DNA of 64,000 nucleotides from Phoronis australis (taxonomy: Eukaryota; Phoronida; Phoronidae), in NCBI GenBank assembly GCA_002633005.1, contig NMRA01000057.1:757974-821973 (forward strand), read 5' to 3'. Shown one piece after another: positions 47,061 to 58,190 of this stretch. A program made the translations under genes and the position numbers. The notes beneath the pieces are model-generated. The model made no database searches and was not told where the DNA came from. It saw only the letters and a program-made list of their open reading frames with translations. Positions within the stretch are counted from its first letter, which is position 1; every line of letters starts with the position of its first letter.

Positions 47061-48372
47061 TAGCGCCGCGGCTATTTGCGTTTCAGAAGTCAAAATTTCT
47101 CACTGCGGGTGTCTTCCGAGTGCCTTGTGTGTACGGTAAGCACCAATATGTAGGTGTTTAGATCCAAAGATTTCGTTTCCATTTTGAACCTGTCGCAGCA
47201 CACTTTTTGTCGTCAGAGTGCCGATCTCGAAACCACTCCAGCACCATGCAAGATTAGCTCTGGGCTCCGCTTCACGAAAAATGACTAAAATCCTAAGGCA
47301 AAAATTCGGTTTTATGCTCTGATAAAATGTGCAGCAGAGTAATTAGGAGCGTATCAGAATTTAGAAATATTTTATAGAAAAAATTTCCCGTAACTAGCAA
47401 TTAGGTCTATATTCCAAGACGCTGCATCTTTGCTTACTGACAAATGATATTTAAATATAAATATTTTTCAGAAATATTGGTGATGAGCGTAAGATCTTAG
47501 TTCTTTTAAAAGTCACTTTTCATGATACGGAACCCTGTTTTATGCAACTGAACAGAACTCGCATTTATACTCTCGGTTATCTTTATTCCACACATGAATG
47601 AATGTGTGCAAATCTCATTTTACATAAATTGCCTGATTACTGGCTGATAAATCTGCTACCGCGAATATCATCAGAAATGAAGTGCATGTAGGTCTGTCCT
47701 ACAAACTCGGGTTCATATCAAAAGTATAAATAAAGTACGCAGAACTACAAAATCATCTATTACTACCCGAACAAAACTTGTATACAGTTTACACTATCTC
47801 ACAAAAATGCCACGTAGAACGATCAGATATACAGACCACTTATGGATAACGATTTTCGTTCAAAACTTTAGCTACCTCACATTGTGAAGTAATAGCGTTA
47901 GCACCTGTTCAAGAATGATGACAAGAAAAATATTTGGAAAGGAGAGCTACATTAATAGAAGAAAAATACTTCACACTCTTTCTATCTATGGTAAATGTCA
48001 TTGTTTTATATTTTATTGGCGAATCAAGGCCCGTTCCACGAAAACTGACTAAGCTAAGACAATTGGAAAGTAAACTCAAAAAAGACATCTTAAGTTTGGA
48101 AGTTGAGACAAATCGTAGACTTAAGTCCGACAAAAATGAATTAAAGTCAGTTTCTTAGAACGGGTCCCAGAACTCTTTATAGGACATATATTTCTCACAT
48201 GAGTTGTTGCTGAGTGAAAGACAGTAGATCTGCCGAGTATTTTCAACTGTTGTATTAGAAGGGGATACACTTATATTTCTGAAGTGACAGAACGAGTTGT
48301 AAGTCGGCAAAATAAGGTAACCACGAACGCTGTAGTTTGCACATCAACCCTTTGCCAATTTCAAGAAACTTG
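47061..48372. other. 3' flank of gene D
   Basis: No gene supported. A minus-strand AATAAA near 48012 could serve as the gene D poly(A) signal. The 74-residue ORFs at 47909-48158 on both strands are not convincing. Confidence 0.35.
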
Positions 48373-48656
48373 TCATGCTCTTCCATTACTAACAGTCGCT
48401 CCATCGATCACAGTTCCTGCGCGTGACGGAACTACAGAATACACAGACGGCGTAGGCCCGGGGACCATGTAGTACGACCTCTGACGGTGGATAGCCTCGG
48501 CGTATTTCTGGCGCCAGATGTCGCGCTTGCGGTCTTGCCTCTTTTTGATCAGCAGGAAGAGTAATAGAAGCAGCAGAACAAAGGTGAGTAGAATAACCCA
48601 TATGAGTAAACCGACCACCATGTTTCTGTTGACCAGCTCCACACCAGTTTGCTTCC
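48373..48656 (-). CDS. Gene D last exon: membrane helix and tail
   Basis: Starts [12 protein letters not shown], then [20 protein letters not shown] and a KKRQDRKRD stop-transfer run. The tail of about 55 residues holds YYMVP and SVYSVVPS. Stop at 48373-48375. Confidence 0.9.
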
Positions 48657-51600
48657 CTGCAAGAACACGCACATGGATGTACCACACGTTTCACACTCCA
48701 CACAAGTTCACACCAAACACAATTCACTTTAGTTGACAAGTAACAAAATTGTCGTTCGTGCCGACAAATCGCTGACGTGTTCTCATGTTTCTTAGTCTCT
48801 GTTACATACAAGAAGTGCCTCACGGAAGTACTGTGAAACGGATCCCACTGAAGTAATACATGACACAAGGAAAACAGTCTCGTATTCTACCCAACTATAA
48901 TACAACTGCGATTTCTCAAATAGTTCTTCTCTTAGGTTCACTTTAGCCATTTAGAACGCTTCGTAAATTACAGCCCAATATTTCCTAAAATGTGAAGTCC
49001 AAACGCCGTTAAACACAGCCTACCATAAAGTTGATCGACCACAAAGTTTTTTGTTAAAGTTCGTTTCATAAAAATCAACAACAGTGTAAAAACAAAGCGG
49101 ACAAAGCGTACACTGGAGGCTAAAATTAGAAAAATACAAGTGCAATGATAAGTCACAAATTACACGATATTTTTACGGACCATGCATTCGTTCCTCAACT
49201 GACATCTGGAAGTTCAAAAATAGTCTTTACCTGTTGTCCCGCCTCCTGACGTGGGCGCATAGCAAAGATGACTACCCTCAGTATTGATGCACTGGGCGGA
49301 TTTAGAGCATAGATTAGGGACATCCTTACATTCGTCAATATCTGCAAAATAAATAAGTAGTAAATTAAGGATGTGTGACGGAAGAGTGCTTAATATTATA
49401 CAGTGCATGCTCATCCCGTTACGTTTGCGGATCTTTTTATTTTGTTCTAAGATAAAGTTGTCTAATCTTTCGTGAAACCAAAAAGCGGATACTTTCATAT
49501 TTAGTCCAAAATATTATTATGGCATTCCCAAATGGAATCAGTTCACACAAGTTCAATGTTTTTTTTTCGATTTTTCTATTTTGTTTTAAGCCAGTTTCTT
49601 TCCATGTAGTGTTTGCAGTTGATTTGTGTTTTGTCAGTTGACTCAGTAGCGGATCTAGGATATCACAAGGGGGGGCCCAACATTTTGTCCGGCTGTAAAC
49701 ATTTGCGCAAACTGAACCACGATTGTAGATGCGCATAGCACCAAATGTGGGGAGGTCGGGAGGGGGGTTTGCCCCCCTGCCGCCCAGGAAATTTTTCTGT
49801 TTTGACCTCTAAAAATCAATTATTTTCCTTGATTTCTGAAGTATTAACCAAGAAAAAAGGCAAAAAAAAAAACACGGAGAACGCGTCAAACAGGAAAAAC
49901 TGCAAATACCAAAGACTCGAACTCACGCCCTTGCGCATAGAGCGCGCGTGCGTTACCACTACACCACCACGATTTAGCTACTAATCACTTACTAAGAGAC
50001 CTACTTGTTTAAGGTCCACAGCGTTTGCGCGCGAAACCTACTTCTTTTTGTAATGCTTATTACACGTTTTGTGCCATCGATTCTTAACAAATTTGTCGTA
50101 TTCAAAATAGTCTTAAAATGCCCAAAAGACCAAATCCGTTATTCGTGTTGGCAATAATGACCGGGGATTGCTTTGGAAATCGTCTTAACATAAGGTTTGA
50201 CAAAGAGAGTATTGCGAGTTTCTGAGTGATTCACTAAGGCTTCTATTAAAATTCCCATCTTACCAGCAGCTTCTGTTTTTTCATCGTCACTCAGGTTCCA
50301 TTTTCTTTAAAAAATGAAGTAAATTTTCTTCATTGCACAGTGGAGCAGACGACGGAAAAGGAGTCGTAGTGCGCAGCGCCACTGCCGGTCGCCTGGGATA
50401 TCGCGGGAGAGCCTATACTTAGCCATAGTTCCGTTACGAATGCGCCGTGTTCCGAATTTGACACTTGAAATTGGATTTGAGCCCCCCCCCCCCAACACTA
50501 AAACTGCACACATTTAAATCTTTTTTCATCCGTATACTTTTAATTACCGGGGTTAATTAATAAATTCAACATTTATTTCCCTACGCTCTTACTGTTTTAT
50601 TTTTTTTTGCGGTAGCCAAGGGGGGGGGGGGGGCCGGGCCCCCTGGGCCCCCCCTAAATCCGCCTATGTGACTGGCTTTAGTTTTAAGATGGTCCTGAAA
50701 ACTGAACTTTTCCGTGCAATATAACCGGCATCTTACCTTGACAAGTGTGGCTGTCAGCAGCCAAGCGGTACCCAGACGAGCACGAACAGTTGTAGCCTCC
50801 GTTGTAATTCGAACATTTGGTTTGACATCGACCGTTGTTGAGAACACACTCATTGTCGTCTACAAGGAACAAACGAAAGAGAAAGGTCACTTAAGCATCT
50901 CATTATTTGTTTCAAGCCCTTCAATATACCTAGGTACTACTTTCTGCGCGATAGGGGAATCAAAGCAATGTGCTAATCAAATCTTTCAAGCTGAATATAC
51001 GCGTGCCATGATAACACCAGTTTCAGCTAGACGCAAAACCTGTCTGTAAATAAGTATTCAACATCTGGTCGGTCTTGAGAGATAGCATATGACTGAAACG
51101 AAACGGTCAAATTTGGAAGGGATGACAAGCTTTATGATAATGCGATGCGGTTTTTGGCTGAAAATATCCTGGCATCGTTCTTGGTTACTGGTATAACAGC
51201 CTGTAAAGGAACAGAATATTTCAAAACCATTTTTGGAGGGGTAAACGACCTAGCTTAGATATAGGATTATTGGAAAATTAAACTAGTGTAGACAACGTAG
51301 CTTTCAATGAATCGAGAATACATTATATGCGGAGCAAACGCTAGACTTCAAACATGTTCTAACGCAACTATACCTCCTGTTGATGGTTTGTTACAATCTC
51401 CAAGTCTTACCTATGCAGGTTCTGAGATCGCTATCAAGTTTATATCCAGCTTGGCATTCACAACGGAAGCTTCCAAATACGTTGGTGCATTTATTCGAGC
51501 AGCCGCCGTTGTTAACAAGACACTCGTCAACATCTGTAGAAAGTAATTTCCATAGAACATTTTTTGTTCGCTGAGATCTGTTGTGCAATTGTAAACAAAA

Positions 51601-54600
51601 ACAGTAAAGGAAATAGAAAAAAGACCCAACAAGTCCTTCAGAGCCAGTCATTTTTAACATCCATGTAAGTCTCAACAGCTACGGTGTAGCTAAACAGTCA
51701 TTGTCCCCAGTGCTTTGTTTGAAATTCAGTGAACCACGCAAACTGGCCATGTTTTTTTGCTCACCGTTCGGAAATGGAACACAGAAACAAGGCTGTTGCG
51801 AGAACCATGTTAGTTTAGTAATACTACTTAATTGCAACCAGGACTATGGTAACAGTAATGAACGTCAAATATGTCGGTGATTTCCATGCTCAGTACAACA
51901 TCAATTACAAAAGTTAGTGTCCCATTTGGAGACTTGACAAATGTATCCCGCAGCGTACATTAAATTCCCACTACTTCTTGCATTTCTCACCTTCGGCTCC
52001 GGAGGGTCCTCGTGGACCCATGGCACCAGTCACTCCCGTAGCTCCACGGGCTCCCTTCTCCCCTTTATCGCCGGTGAATCCTTTGGGACCTGCAGATCCA
52101 GTCACACCTTTCACTCCAACACCGCCTTGGGGCCCTCGCGCACCGGGAGGACCCTGGTCCCCTGGCTGTCCCTTTACGCCTTGGATACCTGGCGGTCCTG
52201 CTTTCCCAGTAACTCCTTGAGGTCCACGAGGTCCTGGGGGACCGCGTGACCCTGCCACTTGCGACGGCGGACCGATCGGTCCCGTTTTTCCAGGAGAACC
52301 AGATTCACCTTGTGGTCCAGGATTGCCGCGAGACCCTGGATCGCCCTGCAACACGTACATCCACATGTAGTAACTCACAATGATACTAGCTTATGGGGCG
52401 CTTCAGTTCAACAAAGAGGACTTCATACTGTGAACATTTTACAAGAAAACGGATATTGGTCCAGTGTCTGTGATAAAAACTTTGCCGAGCATGTCTTTGC
52501 AATGGCAATCCACGAATCAACCAAGCATCTTTGTCGCTACTGGAAAGGGAGATTTATGATAAAATGAACGAAAGTCCATTTGCGTGGATGAGACAAGTAC
52601 TGCAAATGTCACTTGAAATCCCAAGCTGTTATTTAAAGATGTATTTGCATGCTCCTAACTATGCTTAAGTATAGCAGAAACTAAACGACAATGCTACATG
52701 TATTTGAACATCATTGACACTAGACAAAGTGCAGTTGTATTCACTGACAACTTGTTAATGTTACAAAAAATCTGCAAATTAGTGACGTACATGTACCTTG
52801 GGAGTTCACATAGCCCGCACCATGCAGTGTTATTCCCCAACACCACATCACGATACTTATTGGACACGGTTGAGTGGTTTACGGTGTATCCTTTTTGACA
52901 CAAAACTCGTTCTTAAAAATTTTGACAATTTTCAACATACTTCACATTCACATCGTTGCTATGTGTTGTTTTTCTAATTAATTTGACCGAGCAATGACAG
53001 AGAGAAGGACTTAACGTGCAAAGCACCACTTTCAATATTTTACGCGGCATGTGCTTGAAAATGTATTGTTGTCGCAGGAACAACCAATCTCACCTGGGAA
53101 CCTTGACCACCTTTACTTCCCGTTGGGCCTTTGGGTCCCTGGGGTCCGCCAGTACCAGGGGGACCGGGAGGGCCAGGGGGGCCAGGGGGCCCTCGAGGTC
53201 CGACGTTAGGGGCTGCAAAAGGAATGCAAATCTGTGATTTTCAACGTCCAGCAAAGTGCCAGAGACTAAAAACACTTACTTGATTGAAAGGTAATTTAAT
53301 TTTCTACTATACTGTTCATCGTGAATAAATGTAGTCATTGGAATCTTCACGAACTTTAAACAGAGGTGATTTGCAAGCTAACTTACATCTGCAGTCTTCG
53401 TCTGTTCGAGAATCGCCATCATTATCTGAAAACACACAATAAGGGGATCAATGAAGTTGCTAATTACCCTACCAGTGTGTTTCTGTAGAATTTCGCTGGT
53501 ATTCAATAAAAAGTGGGCAATGGTTTTGGTTTCAATGGTTACATGTCATTTACTCCGCGAGTACCGCCGACGTAGTGCAAATATCAAGATGTATTTGCAT
53601 GTTCCTAATAATGCCAATGCATAGCAGGAACAAAACTACAATGCTATTTGAAAGTCATCTATGCTAAACTAAGTGCAGTTGTATTCAGTGACAACTTGTA
53701 AAATGTGGAAACAAAAAATTCCGCAAATAGGTGACCTTTGCACTAATATCGTACCTTGCCCGTAACATGCACTGTTATTCCCCAACACCACGTCACGATA
53801 TTTACTGGACACGATTGAGTGATTTACGGCGTATCATTTTCTACACATAACTCGTTCTTAAAAACATTTGGAAATTTTCAACGTGCTTCATATTCACGTC
53901 GTCGCTATATGCCGAGTTTCTCACTAATGTAACCAAGCAATCACAGAGATAAGGAATAAGCGTACAAGTTCCACCTTAAGGCATGGTGCCGTGCACGTGT
54001 ACAATTCCAGCCATTGGGAATGTAGTAACTTCAGGTTCCTTACAAAAATAAATGAACAACTTTAGTAGAAATAACTTGCCTTTGCCATCGCAGTATTCTT
54101 CGTCTACTTTCCCGTCGCAGTCATTGTCAATGCCGTCGTCAGTTGTTTGGGCGGATATGGTGCACTGTAACAAAAAACACTGACGAAATGAAATTATCAA
54201 TAACATAATGCCCTTTCCTTTATGTCATAGAGATTTAACTACATGTTGCGTTACCATGTGCGAATCCCATACTAGATCCACTTTTTATAATGTCTGCTTC
54301 ATGATGTAAAGAAGTGCATTATACCACTGTAGATTTGACAGAATTTCAATTAAGGCCATTTCTGTTTAATAACGTACAACGAGAGCGACACAGACCGATG
54401 ATATGCGCCCAAAATATGAATCGTAAATTGTAATGGAATATGGGACCAGTTTTTCAACTTATTCAGCAGTCGGATCCATCAGAGAGTCACCATTTGCTCT
54501 CTAAGCTCTCCTCATAAGGGGCACATTGGGAGAATTTTTGATGATCACCGAAGAATTTGGTAGCCAGTAAGGAAGACGGGAGAACCACAACAGCCAGGTA

Positions 54601-57251
54601 CCTCAAAAAAAATCGACGCCAAGCGTGCTTTCTCCAATAGGATCACATGCGTCCAATTTGATTTAGACTCGCCAAATAGCTTTGAAAACCAAAATTGCCA
54701 GAAGAAAGTGCTACAGTAGAACAATACGAAAATGAAGGCAGGTCATGGGTCTCCTCAGTGGGAACACACACCTGTAACTACCATGGTGATTCTTCACGCG
54801 GCTTCTGGATATCTAGGCCACATTTTATCGCATGGGGAGGGGGGGAGGGAGGGAGGTTGGGGTCCATTGTTGTCTCAGCGAGAGTCAAAAGAACCAAGTT
54901 TGAACGAAATCACCAAATAACATTTATTGGTTTAACATCTTTTTGGAAATCAAAAATAGTTTACTACGAATGGCTCGATTTTTCGAATACCTGAGAAAGT
55001 TTTTACAGTAATAAGTTGTCTCTTTGGCGTTGCTGTCAATAACAAAACAATAGAAATGAGAATGCTTACCGATGGTTTGCGACAGTCTTCATCTGTTTGA
55101 CCATCTCCGTCGTTGTCTGCAACAAAAAGTGATAGCACAGAGTCAAAGAACTTTCTAATATCTTCAACTATATACCAAGGAGTATCCAAGTACGAAACAG
55201 CTTTTTAGTTTCATTGACATGGGTGAGCTTCAAAAGTGGAGCCTTCACATGTATATTAGCATAGGCGACCCACTTCTGAGGTCAGAAATTGATTTTTGCT
55301 GGGGTCATTAAACAAGAATAAACCGTTGCAACTTTTCAACCTTTATATATTGACAGAAACTTTAATTCCGTCCTAGCATACGTTGTAACTACTTGGTGCA
55401 TGCATTATCAAACCACAATAGTAGATATTCATATCCGAATGCTCAAACAAACAACCCGTAATAGGCTATATGAAATATCATGTAAATTTGAATGAAGATC
55501 AAATGATTTCTATGAAAGTACATGACGATAACAAAGGGTCTACAAGGGGACGACCTGAGAGGATCAGCTGAGAAACAAGCTGAGGCTCGTGCGGCAGAGG
55601 AACGGAGATAGGTCCCAGAGACTGAAGTGTGGGAGACATGACAACCCCGCGAGGCAACTCTGAAGTATCTTGAAACCCACGGAAATCGATGTAACGGGAA
55701 ACTTACCCCTTCAAGAGCTAACAATACGTGCATACCCGTACAAAACCAACACCAAGAATTCTGAAAGCAAATAACGTGCTAACGTGTGACACGGTGAAGA
55801 AAGAAATGACACACATGAGGTCAAACACAGTCCGAAAGAAAGTTGCCATCTGTTGCCACGTTCACAGTAATGTACTATACAGATTTCGCAGTGTTGTTGA
55901 TGCAAAAATGCCACCAGGGGGCGACACATCATTCGAAGTATGCCACTGAGTAACGCAGAACACGTCACATCTGTCCGAAAATAAAAAGGTGTTGTCTTTT
56001 TAAGAGAAACCTATCCACTAAATTTTATGAAATACCGTCAAGGAACTCCGAAGAAATATAGGTAAGCATAAAACAAATTGCCATTAAGGTACAGCACGGT
56101 GGTCGGATCTGCTCGAAAGAATCCACATCAGATGTGACATTCACACAAAAAACACAGCAACGACTCTACAACGGGTTGAGCGGAAACAGGCGCAAACGCA
56201 AACAACAGAATTGTAACCAGTGAGCACCACAATGATCAAACCCGTCCCTTCCCACACTTAACATCAGTTGTGGTATTGTCAGTAGGAACAAAATCTGACA
56301 ATTTTCATAATAATCTTTGGAGCGGTTTGGCATAGACAGACAACAAAAAAAAAACAGGCGCAAAATACGCCAAATCCATCCAAACAAAGGAATACGTCGT
56401 TGTCTCCTAAATTGAAACATATTTGTTCATGAGAATCTGCCAAGGATCTCAGATACAGGGGTCAATGTAAAGAAGCAATAAAAATTGCCATTAGGTGACA
56501 CAGTGGGAGTCAGTTCCTTCTAAAATTCACAGTCATCTGTTATCACATTTGAAAAATACAGCAGGTCGTTTCAAAGCCCGTAGCCATCTGTCACCAGTAC
56601 CATAGACACCCAAGTGCCAAATCTAATTAAGATCGTGCAAGGAATATAGGAGAAGCAGCATCGAAAACCGGACAACGGACGTCTGGATGTGAGGGGCATA
56701 AAGCATGTTAATTGTGCCACAAACATATACTTTTAATACTATTTCATGAAATATGAATGCGGTTTACACAGTTTGTATATCACCTTCAACAAATAAGAGT
56801 ACAACAAGGAATCATTAAGAGTACCTTTAGAGTCGCATTCTTCTTCGTCTATGCTACCATCACAGTCGTTGTCCACATTATCGCCCAAAGAAGAAGAGGA
56901 CTTCACACACTGATTCACGGTTTGCAGTTGTAAACCTATTGGCATTCCGTAGCTTTCGCGATCGCCTGTTCCATACAACCAAGCAGCGAACGTAATTGAC
57001 GGTGAGGTGTGGCGAAGGTTGTGACTAACTCCGCTGGAAACGTTGATATACCCCGCTGCAAAATTTGTTCCAGGCACTGGCTTCCAATTATCAATGAGTA
57101 ATTGCTTGCCATCTATTGTCAGGCCATCTTTTTGAGAATCGTCTATAATAATCATAAGATAGTTAGCGTAGTCACCGCTTCCAGTTTCGCCACCTGAGTA
57201 TGTTGGCGTTGCAAAGTTGTAATCCCGGCTGTATTGCCCTGTTGGAGGTAT
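48373..57251 (-). CDS. Gene D: IgGFc-binding/MopE-loop/collagen/EGF membrane protein, 5' end in gap
   Basis: Ten minus-strand exons join in frame: 56825-57251 (running into the gap), 55070-55116, 54080-54164, 53387-53425, 53094-53212, 51991-52345, 51411-51533, 50737-50859, 49231-49341 and 48373-48656. The visible part codes about 570 residues: the C-terminal part of one IgGFc-binding domain, four acidic loops, two collagen exons, three EGF units, membrane helix and tail. The domain core and signal peptide are missing in the 756-N gap or to its right; none is seen at 58008-64000. Differences from gene B: the IgGFc end and the first DNDCDG loop share one exon, collagen is split in two as in gene C, and only one IgGFc domain is visible. 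One intron has a GC donor. Residues after the helix include YYMVP and SVYSVVPS, which contain YxxΦ-type signals. Confidence 0.87.
49231..49341 (-). CDS. Gene D exon: shortened EGF and linker
   Basis: 111 bp, phase 1-1. Reads [18 protein letters not shown], then INTEGSHLC and a Gly/Thr linker. Confidence 0.87.
49644..50670 (-). mobile_element. TIR element (copy 3), about 1.03 kb, with tRNA-like segment
   Basis: Ends CAGTAGCGGATCTAGG and CCTAAATCCGCCTATG. TGACT flanks both ends and could be a 5-bp target duplication. It lies in a gene D intron. The tRNA-like part is at 49915-49975, minus strand. Confidence 0.78.
49915..49975 (-). ncRNA. tRNA-derived segment inside TIR element
   Basis: Minus-strand A-box-like GTGGTGTAGTGGTAACGC and B-box-like GTGAGTTCGAGTC. 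Not a working tRNA. Confidence 0.5.
50737..50859 (-). CDS. Gene D exon: cbEGF
   Basis: 123 bp, phase 1-1. Reads [16 protein letters not shown], then [11 protein letters not shown]. The adjacent intron holds the TIR element 49644-50670, which ends only 67 bases from this exon. Confidence 0.9.
51411..51533 (-). CDS. Gene D exon: cbEGF
   Basis: 123 bp, phase 1-1. Reads [16 protein letters not shown], then [11 protein letters not shown]. Donor GTAAGA. Confidence 0.9.
   Translation of the reverse strand: MLTSVLLTTAAARINAPTYLEASVVNAKLDINLIAISEPA
51991..52345 (-). CDS. Gene D exon: collagen, second part
   Basis: 355 bp, phase 0 to 1. Gly-X-Y repeats with one break ([11 protein letters not shown]), and [10 protein letters not shown] charged triplets. 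It ends GAEG at a GTGAGA donor. Confidence 0.92.
52610..53035. repeat. Interspersed repeat R2, copy 2
   Basis: Matches 53575-53980 and, in its second half, 15414-15675. It contains AAGATGTATTTGCATG and GCAGTGTTATTCCCC. It lies directly next to the gene D collagen exon at 53094. Confidence 0.65.
53094..53212 (-). CDS. Gene D exon: collagen, first part
   Basis: 119 bp, phase 1 to 0. Reads [20 protein letters not shown] and on to GSKGGQGSQ. Confidence 0.9.
53387..53425 (-). CDS. Gene D micro-exon: acidic loop DNDGDS
   Basis: Only 39 bp, phase 1 to 1, reading [19 protein letters not shown] acceptor and GTAAGT donor. It is the second half of the loop pair. Confidence 0.83.
53575..53980. repeat. 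Interspersed repeat R2, copy 3
   Basis: Same order of blocks as copy 2, in the neighbouring gene D intron, so the two copies bracket the exons 53094-53425. Confidence 0.65.
54080..54164 (-). CDS. Gene D exon: acidic loop DNDCDG, GC donor
   Basis: An 85-bp exon, phase 0 to 1, reading CTISAQTT, then [17 protein letters not shown]. The donor is AAAG|GCAAGT. A GT four bases later would give a stop with the next exon. Confidence 0.87.
55070..55116 (-). CDS. Gene D exon: acidic loop DNDGDG
   Basis: A 47-bp exon, phase 1 to 0, reading [16 protein letters not shown]. It is flanked by TTGCAG and GTAAGC. Confidence 0.85.
56025..56540. repeat. Diverged direct repeats in gene D 3' of the IgGFc exon
   Basis: CAAGGAACTC...AAATTGCCATTA near 56038-56090 resembles CAAGGATCTC...AAATTGCCATTA near 56446-56495. 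A similar block is near 331-393. Confidence 0.35.
56825..57251 (-). CDS. Gene D: end of IgGFc-binding domain fused to DNDCDG loop
   Basis: Reads [38 protein letters not shown], then without an intron [16 protein letters not shown]. Gene B has a phase 0 intron at this place. It ends at donor GTACTC, phase 1. Confidence 0.9.
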
Positions 57252-58007
57252 NNNNNNNNNNNNNNNNNNNNNNNNNNNNNNNNNNNNNNNNNNNNNNNNN
57301 NNNNNNNNNNNNNNNNNNNNNNNNNNNNNNNNNNNNNNNNNNNNNNNNNNNNNNNNNNNNNNNNNNNNNNNNNNNNNNNNNNNNNNNNNNNNNNNNNNNN
57401 NNNNNNNNNNNNNNNNNNNNNNNNNNNNNNNNNNNNNNNNNNNNNNNNNNNNNNNNNNNNNNNNNNNNNNNNNNNNNNNNNNNNNNNNNNNNNNNNNNNN
57501 NNNNNNNNNNNNNNNNNNNNNNNNNNNNNNNNNNNNNNNNNNNNNNNNNNNNNNNNNNNNNNNNNNNNNNNNNNNNNNNNNNNNNNNNNNNNNNNNNNNN
57601 NNNNNNNNNNNNNNNNNNNNNNNNNNNNNNNNNNNNNNNNNNNNNNNNNNNNNNNNNNNNNNNNNNNNNNNNNNNNNNNNNNNNNNNNNNNNNNNNNNNN
57701 NNNNNNNNNNNNNNNNNNNNNNNNNNNNNNNNNNNNNNNNNNNNNNNNNNNNNNNNNNNNNNNNNNNNNNNNNNNNNNNNNNNNNNNNNNNNNNNNNNNN
57801 NNNNNNNNNNNNNNNNNNNNNNNNNNNNNNNNNNNNNNNNNNNNNNNNNNNNNNNNNNNNNNNNNNNNNNNNNNNNNNNNNNNNNNNNNNNNNNNNNNNN
57901 NNNNNNNNNNNNNNNNNNNNNNNNNNNNNNNNNNNNNNNNNNNNNNNNNNNNNNNNNNNNNNNNNNNNNNNNNNNNNNNNNNNNNNNNNNNNNNNNNNNN
58001 NNNNNNN
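57252..58007. other. Assembly gap (756 N)
   Basis: Run of N that removes most of the gene D IgGFc-binding domain. Confidence 0.99.
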
Positions 58008-58019
58008 GGACACGCTTAA

Positions 58020-58190
58020 TCCGAATTGGTCGTCTACGCTAGTCGACCACTTAGCCGACCCAAGTGCCGACCACAGAGGCGACTCAGTAGACGGCTCCTA
58101 GCCGACCATTGTTGGTCGGCTGCTGGTCGGCTAGACGACCGGTCGACGGCCGGTCGTCGACCAATTTCCGACCGGTCGGCCAAAAATTCG
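58020..58190. repeat. CGACC-rich palindromic cluster at the gap edge
   Basis: Many copies of CGACC/GGTCG in both orientations, for example AGCCGACCATTGTTGGTCGG and CGACCGGTCGACGGCCGGTC. It would form strong hairpins and likely caused the assembly break. Confidence 0.75.

Noticed and set aside
47909-48158. Overlapping 74-residue ORFs on both strands
   Set aside because: The plus frame has a charged helical look, but nothing else supports a gene downstream of the gene D stop.
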